This document shows, piece by piece, positions 58,982-64,000 of a stretch of DNA of 64,000 nt. The stretch comes from CAVUQH01 sp963774445. GTDB taxonomy: Bacteria; Myxococcota_A; Polyangia; Haliangiales; Haliangiaceae. The DNA is taken from assembly GCA_963774445.1 (NCBI GenBank), contig CAVZFC010000026.1:310001-374000 (forward strand). Reading direction: 5' to 3'. Made by a program: the position numbers and the translations under genes. Each line of letters opens with the position of its first letter. Positions within the stretch are counted from its first letter, which is position 1. The notes beneath the pieces are model-generated. The model was given only the letters and a program-made list of their open reading frames with translations. It did no database searches and had not been told where the DNA came from.

Positions 58982-59016
58982 AAAAAAGCCGGCCCCCGGC
59001 AAAGCGGAGGGCCGGC
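58982..59016 (-). terminator. Intrinsic terminator after the H1-like gene
   Basis: On the minus strand GCCGGCCC pairs with GGGCCGGC (8 GC pairs, arms at 59009-59016 and 58988-58995), followed by TTTTTT (58982-58987). This is a textbook rho-independent terminator, 42 bases after the stop of the H1-like gene at 59058. The 116-base gap also holds the start region of the barrel gene, so that gene must have its own promoter further on. Confidence 0.9.
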
Positions 59017-59057
59017 CTTATCACCAGGCTCCGGGAGCGGCCTCTGCGGCAGCCGGG

Positions 59058-59330
59058 CTAGCGCTTCGCGCGCTTCTTGGCGGCCGGCTTCTTGGCCGCG
59101 GTCTTCTTGGCGGCCGGCTTCTTGGCCGCGGTCTTCTCGGCCGCGGTCTTCTTGGCCGCGGTCTTCTTGGCCGCCGGCTTCTTGGCCGCGGTCTTCTTGG
59201 CCGCCGGCTTCTTGGCCGCGGTCTTCTTGGCCGCGGTCTTCTTGGCGGCCGGCTTCTTGGCGGCCGGCTTCTTGGCCGCGGTCTTCTTGGCCGCGGTCTT
59301 CTTGGCCGCCGGCTTCTTGGTCGCCTTCTT
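59058..59330. repeat. 15-base tandem repeat coding KKTAA/KKPAA
   Basis: About eighteen copies of the 15-base unit (plus strand CTTCTTGGCCGCGGT or CTTCTTGGCGGCCGG) encode alternating pentapeptides in the H1-like gene. Order is not strictly periodic, which suggests repeated recombination or slippage. Each unit is a multiple of three, so copy-number change keeps the frame. Confidence 0.9.
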
Positions 59331-59627
59331 CACCACCTTGGCCGCCACCCGCCCGCGCGTCGCCTTCTTGCGGGTCGCGGGCGTGTTCTTCTTCTTCTTC
59401 TTGGCCCCGCCGACCGCGCGCTTGGCCCGGGCGATGTCGCCGTCGCGATCGAGGAAGTAGATGAACGAGTAGTCCATCTCGACGCCGGCGCGCGCGACCT
59501 TCTGCTTCTTGCCCGCCTTCTTGGCCCCGGGCTTGCGTCGCGGCACCCGCCACACGTCGCCGTCCTTGATGTAGTACATGAACTCGTTGTCGCGCTCGAT
59601 CCCGAGCTTGGCTACTTTCTGTGCCAT
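59058..59627 (-). CDS. H1-like Lys/Ala-rich DNA-binding protein with duplicated N-terminal motif
   Basis: A 189-residue protein. Residues 4-30 and 43-69 are two copies of the same 27-residue unit, aligning without gaps: both start KVA, share G-(I/V)-E, D, F-(M/I)-Y and end DGD with an Arg three residues later. From about 75 on, the chain is Lys/Ala/Thr/Pro repeats (KKTAA, KKPAA), like the C-terminal tail of histone H1 and bacterial H1-like proteins, which condense DNA. The N-terminal motif is unfamiliar and may be a small binding domain. ATG 59627 was chosen because GGAGGC is upstream; the frame is open to 59696. A strong terminator follows. Confidence 0.85.
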   Translation of the reverse strand: MAQKVAKLGIERDNEFMYYIKDGDVWRVPRRKPGAKKAGKKQKVARAGVEMDYSFIYFLDRDGDIARAKRAVGGAKKKKKNTPATRKKATRGRVAAKVVKKATKKPAAKKTAAKKTAAKKPAAKKPAAKKTAAKKTAAKKPAAKKTAAKKPAAKKTAAKKTAAEKTAAKKPAAKKTAAKKPAAKKRAKR

Positions 59628-59706
59628 CGTGCGTGCCTCCGGTTCCGTCACAGCGACGGTGTGAGAATGGCTCACCCTACTTCGAGGGTCTGACACGTTC
59701 TCCGGC

Positions 59707-60594
59707 TCACGCTCTGCGGCAGACCAACAACTGACTGGCGGCGTCTCCGTCGAGCGGCGCGCCGTGGAAGTCGCCGAAGCGCGCCTCGACCGGCAGGCCG
59801 GCCGCGGCGACCATCCCCTCGAGCTCGGCGGGGAAGAACTTGCGCTGGGACAGGCGGACCACCGTCTCCCGGCCGGCCCCCTCGAGCTCGCGGTAGTAGA
59901 GGCGGATCACCACGATCTGGCTGATCGGGTCGTACACGTGGCTGGTCGAGTACTCCATCTTCACGCCAGTCCTGGGGTGGCGGAACTTGGTCCGCGCCCA
60001 GCGGCGTCGGGGGTCGCGGGCCAGCCAGCGCAGGTCCGGGTTCTGCACGTCGAAGGCGAAGTAGCCGCCGGGCGCCAGGTGGTCGCGCACCCGCGCCAGG
60101 CAGGCGGCGACCTCGACCCGGGTGTAGAGGTGCTCGAGCGAGTTGAACGCCATCACCACCAGCGGCCACTGCCCGTGCAGCCCCAGCTGGCGGGCGTCCT
60201 GACAGCAGAGCGTGGCACGGGCGCGGGCGCCGCGGCCGAGCTTGGCGATGCGCGCCGCCGCGCGACCCAGCATCGGCAGCGACGCGTCGACGCCGAGCAC
60301 CTGGTGGCCGTCGCGCAACAGGCCGGTCATCAGCCGGCCGGAGCCGCAGGCGACGTCGAGCACCCGGCTCGGCCCGCCGCACAGCTCGGTGGCGAGGTCG
60401 CGGTAGAAGCGGACGTCGTCGCGCCGCCGCCGGTACTCGTAGTCGTAGAGCTCGGCGTCCTGGTAATGCTCGCGGCTGCCGGCGTCGACGTCGGCGCCGG
60501 TCAGCGACGCGTCGTCGTCGTCGGGCACGGGGCTGGGCGCGTCGGGCGCGCGCGCGGGCACGTCGCTATCCGCCGGCGGCGGCGCCCTGCTCAC
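59707..60594 (-). CDS. SAM-dependent methyltransferase
   Basis: Class I methyltransferase of 295 residues. The SAM-binding motif VLDVACGSGRL lies at about 78-88, the acidic residue at the end of strand two is in LGVDAS, and LGLHGQWPLVVMAFNSLEHL is the third motif. The first 45 residues are a Pro/Asp-rich disordered extension. The substrate is unknown; the pattern is like methyltransferases for small molecules or lipids. It starts at GTG 60594, 40 bases after the pcnB stop. Confidence 0.85.
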   Translation of the reverse strand: MSRAPPPADSDVPARAPDAPSPVPDDDDASLTGADVDAGSREHYQDAELYDYEYRRRRDDVRFYRDLATELCGGPSRVLDVACGSGRLMTGLLRDGHQVLGVDASLPMLGRAAARIAKLGRGARARATLCCQDARQLGLHGQWPLVVMAFNSLEHLYTRVEVAACLARVRDHLAPGGYFAFDVQNPDLRWLARDPRRRWARTKFRHPRTGVKMEYSTSHVYDPISQIVVIRLYYRELEGAGRETVVRLSQRKFFPAELEGMVAAAGLPVEARFGDFHGAPLDGDAASQLLVCRRA

Positions 60595-60634
60595 CGTTCA
60601 CCTGTGAGCCCTCGCCGTCGCTGTCGCTGCGGCG

Positions 60635-62017
<1,383 letters not shown>

Positions 62018-62113
62018 GTTGTCGAAACGGTTAACATGATGCACAAACGACGGCAAGAAGGGCGGCCACACGGCGGGGCCCGATCTCATCGTGCCATCGG
62101 CGGAGATCAGCCG

Positions 62114-62164
<51 letters not shown>

Positions 62165-62365
62165 GCCAGCTACGCTAGGCGTGCGGCGTTTTGTATGTGG
62201 TCCCATCATAGTGCTTCGGCGGCGGAGCACAAGAGCTATTTTCCACCATGATGAAAAAATTACAGATCCCGGCTGCGTATCCTACGTATAGACTGATTTT
62301 TGCTGGGAATCTTTGGTTCCCCGGCAATTGACCGGAAAACGGGCAGTAGCGGGTGCGAAGCAGCT
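62165..62365. other. AT-rich intergenic region without a clear gene
   Basis: Part of the 348-base gap between pcnB and the protease gene. It is unusually AT-rich for this window (about 62215-62345, including GATGAAAAAATTACAG). A 72-codon minus-strand frame and a 66-codon plus-strand frame exist, but neither has a ribosome site or typical codon use. TATACG-like and TTGCCG-like boxes occur on the minus strand; a pcnB promoter or a small RNA is possible. Confidence 0.4.
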
Positions 62366-64000
62366 TCAGCGCTCGACGTGGATCTGCCCCCATGGATCGA
62401 AGGCGCTGGGCGCCCCCGCGTCCAGGCTCAGGACCCCGGTCTCGATCAGCGGCTGGTAGCCCTTGGCCAGCACGGCGACGGTGTAGGTGGCGCCGCGCGG
62501 GACCCGCCGCTGCAGGGTGAAGCGACCGTTCTCGTCGGTGCGACCCCAGGTGAGGGCCTGCTCGTGCAAACGGTTCATGTCAACGTCGCCGGCGTTGACG
62601 CCGGGACGGAAGACGATGACGACGGCGCCCGAGACCGGGTTGTCGTTGGCTGCCTCTCGGACCACGCTGCTGATCTCGACCCCCAGGTCGGTGCCTGGCT
62701 CGGTCGGTTCGATCGGGCCGCCTACCTGGTTGTCACCCAGCGTCGGCGTCCAGCCGGCCTGAGCCACGGCGATCAGCGGCGCCGTCCGCGACAGCGGTCG
62801 GACCAGCCCCTCGTCGTCCAGGCGAGTGACGTTGTTGCCATCGACCCGGGCGCGCGCGCGGAACGCGGTGGGCACGCCGATGAGGAAGCCCTGCTCGTCG
62901 ATCGCCGCGCCGCCGGAGCTGCCCGCGTTGATCGACGCGGTGGTGACCAGGAACGAGGTCTGGCCGTCGATGTCGTCGCGCACCGTGCCGGTGACCTCGC
63001 CGGTGGAGACGCTGGCGACGCCGCCGCCGACGTCGGGGTAGCCGATGACCCAGATCTGCTCGCCCCGGATGGCGGTCTCGCTCAGGTCGATCGGCACCGC
63101 CGGCCAGTCGTGCGGCGTCCACGACTGGCCGTCCATGTCCAGGTCGCACTTGATCAGCGCCAGGTCGCGCTCGGCCATGATCTTGCTGCGGTTGGGCCGG
63201 CCGGCGCAGACGTACTCCGGTTCGCTGCCCTCTCCGTGGAACCGGCCGATGACGAACAGATCGTGCAGGCGGTCGTTCTCCTCGTCGTCGATGACGTGGA
63301 AGTTGGTCAGGATCGATCCGTCGGCGGCGACCACGGTGCCCGAGCCGCCGGCCACCGGCTCGAGCCGCTTGCCGCGCAAGTCGACCGCCATGACCAGCAC
63401 CACCGACGGCAGCGTCTGCCGCACCACCTCGCGGTGGATGCGCTGCTCGCCCAGGAGCAACGGCGACATCGGCGCGGCGCGGCTCTCGGGCGGCACGATC
63501 AGCGTTGGCCCGACGATGCCCGACAGCCACCGGGTCGCCTCCTCGCTGCCGTGGATGGTGACCACGTACAGGCGGTCGCCGCCAAGGGTGGCGTACTCGA
63601 CGGCGACGGCGGTGCGCGGCGAGTGGGTCTTCTCCGGCTTGTACGCGTACTGGTAGCGAGTGCGCAGCCAGTCGTGTCCGCCGATGTTCATCGCCCGGCC
63701 GTCGATCTGCCGGTACATCTCGCCGTAGCGGTTGCGCCGCTCGAAGCTGAGCACTCCGCGCAGGTTGCCGTAGCCGGGCCGGTGGTCGATCCGCACCTCC
63801 AGCCGCAGCTCCGGGTCGCGGGCATCGCTATAGATCTCGTGAAAGATCGGCTCGCGCGTCTTGCCCGGCGTCCGCGCGTTGACGCCGCCCAAGAGCCGCG
63901 GCGGCGCCAGCCTCACCGGCTCGCTCGGCAGCCACTGTCCCGGCCAGGTGAACCCCAGCCCGGACTCCTCGTACGCGTGCATCGACGGCGCCGTCAGCGA
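62366..64000 (-). CDS. Trypsin-like serine protease with C-terminal regulatory domain (5' end outside window)
   Basis: The frame is open through the window edge with no stop, and the visible N-terminus reads like the middle of a protein, so the gene is partial. The N-terminal 180 residues are a beta-rich domain. A trypsin-like protease follows, with His in ILTNFHVID, Asp in AERDLALIKCD and Ser in NAGSSGGAAID. The last 110 residues resemble a carboxypeptidase-regulatory/CNA-B-type domain (GRTDENGRFTLQRRVPRG). It is likely periplasmic, like HtrA-type quality-control proteases, but no PDZ domain is seen. A terminator follows its stop. Confidence 0.85.
   Translation of the reverse strand, partial: SLTAPSMHAYEESGLGFTWPGQWLPSEPVRLAPPRLLGGVNARTPGKTREPIFHEIYSDARDPELRLEVRIDHRPGYGNLRGVLSFERRNRYGEMYRQIDGRAMNIGGHDWLRTRYQYAYKPEKTHSPRTAVAVEYATLGGDRLYVVTIHGSEEATRWLSGIVGPTLIVPPESRAAPMSPLLLGEQRIHREVVRQTLPSVVLVMAVDLRGKRLEPVAGGSGTVVAADGSILTNFHVIDDEENDRLHDLFVIGRFHGEGSEPEYVCAGRPNRSKIMAERDLALIKCDLDMDGQSWTPHDWPAVPIDLSETAIRGEQIWVIGYPDVGGGVASVSTGEVTGTVRDDIDGQTSFLVTTASINAGSSGGAAIDEQGFLIGVPTAFRARARVDGNNVTRLDDEGLVRPLSRTAPLIAVAQAGWTPTLGDNQVGGPIEPTEPGTDLGVEISSVVREAANDNPVSGAVVIVFRPGVNAGDVDMNRLHEQALTWGRTDENGRFTLQRRVPRGATYTVAVLAKGYQPLIETGVLSLDAGAPSAFDPWGQIHVER

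Noticed and set aside
62175..62393. Minus-strand 72-codon frame upstream of pcnB
   Set aside because: No ribosome site, atypical codons and it overlaps the protease gene end; more likely regulatory AT-rich DNA.

Overview
The window is GC-rich DNA (about 70% by eye) that is almost fully coding, with short gaps and many GTG starts and 1-8 base overlaps. Two Hanks-type Ser/Thr kinases, many secreted lipoproteins (VWA, Ig-like plus LamG, beta-propeller), an AgmX/PglI-like repeat protein and an H1-like lysine/alanine-rich protein point to a Myxococcota (former Deltaproteobacteria) relative, possibly near Haliangium or Kofleriaceae. This placement is inferred from gene content only. I see no rRNA, tRNA, CRISPR array, transposase or phage gene.

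Layout. 1-5189: sbcD-sbcC DNA-end nuclease. 5190-5451: tandem repeats and a long palindrome. 5452-13534: envelope protein, acyl-CoA dehydrogenase, Ig/LamG lipoprotein, UPF0301, small membrane protein and the agmatine-to-putrescine pair aguA-aguB. 13804-20968: VWA lipoprotein, cardiolipin-synthase-like PLD, ATP-grasp-like protein, SDR, beta-propeller lipoprotein, YedY-like molybdoprotein and its PepSY membrane partner. 20981-29435 (minus strand): Hsp20, glycosyltransferase, zinc metallopeptidase, 5-oxoprolinase, hotdog thioesterase and cytochrome P450. 29497-32577: CDP-alcohol phosphotransferase, nucleotidyltransferase and glycosyltransferase (locus A). 32498-37678: HrpB helicase, lipoprotein and tandem kinase/pseudokinase. 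37847-40219: ctaA-ctaB-DUF420, the haem A and oxidase assembly set. 40230-48910: unknown proteins, cobalamin adenosyltransferase, biotin synthase, LEA14-like lipoprotein, FKBP isomerase, amidase, AgmX-like protein, GDPD and DUF2892. 48953-56626 (locus B): a 2-aminoethylphosphonate transaminase fused to a decayed nucleotidyltransferase, facing an operon of IMPase-like phosphatase, P-loop kinase, inositol-1-phosphate synthase, nucleotidyltransferase and a tandem two-domain CDP-alcohol phosphotransferase. 56643-64000 (minus strand): zinc-ribbon kinase, acidic beta-barrel protein, H1-like protein, methyltransferase, PcnB-type nucleotidyltransferase and a trypsin-like protease cut by the window edge.

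Locus B is the most unusual part. It puts synthesis of inositol phosphate, nucleotide activation and transfer by CDP-alcohol enzymes beside a phosphonate transaminase, which suggests an uncommon polar-lipid head group or inositol phosphodiester. Locus A has related enzymes 20 kb away.

A quality caution: at least six single-base insertions break five otherwise intact genes (20356, 22677, 40230, 42891 and 46800, which has two). Four lie in GT(T/C)GAAC and are repaired by deleting one A to give GTTGAC or GTCGAC. Systematic sequencing error at a modified motif is a more likely cause than five pseudogenes.
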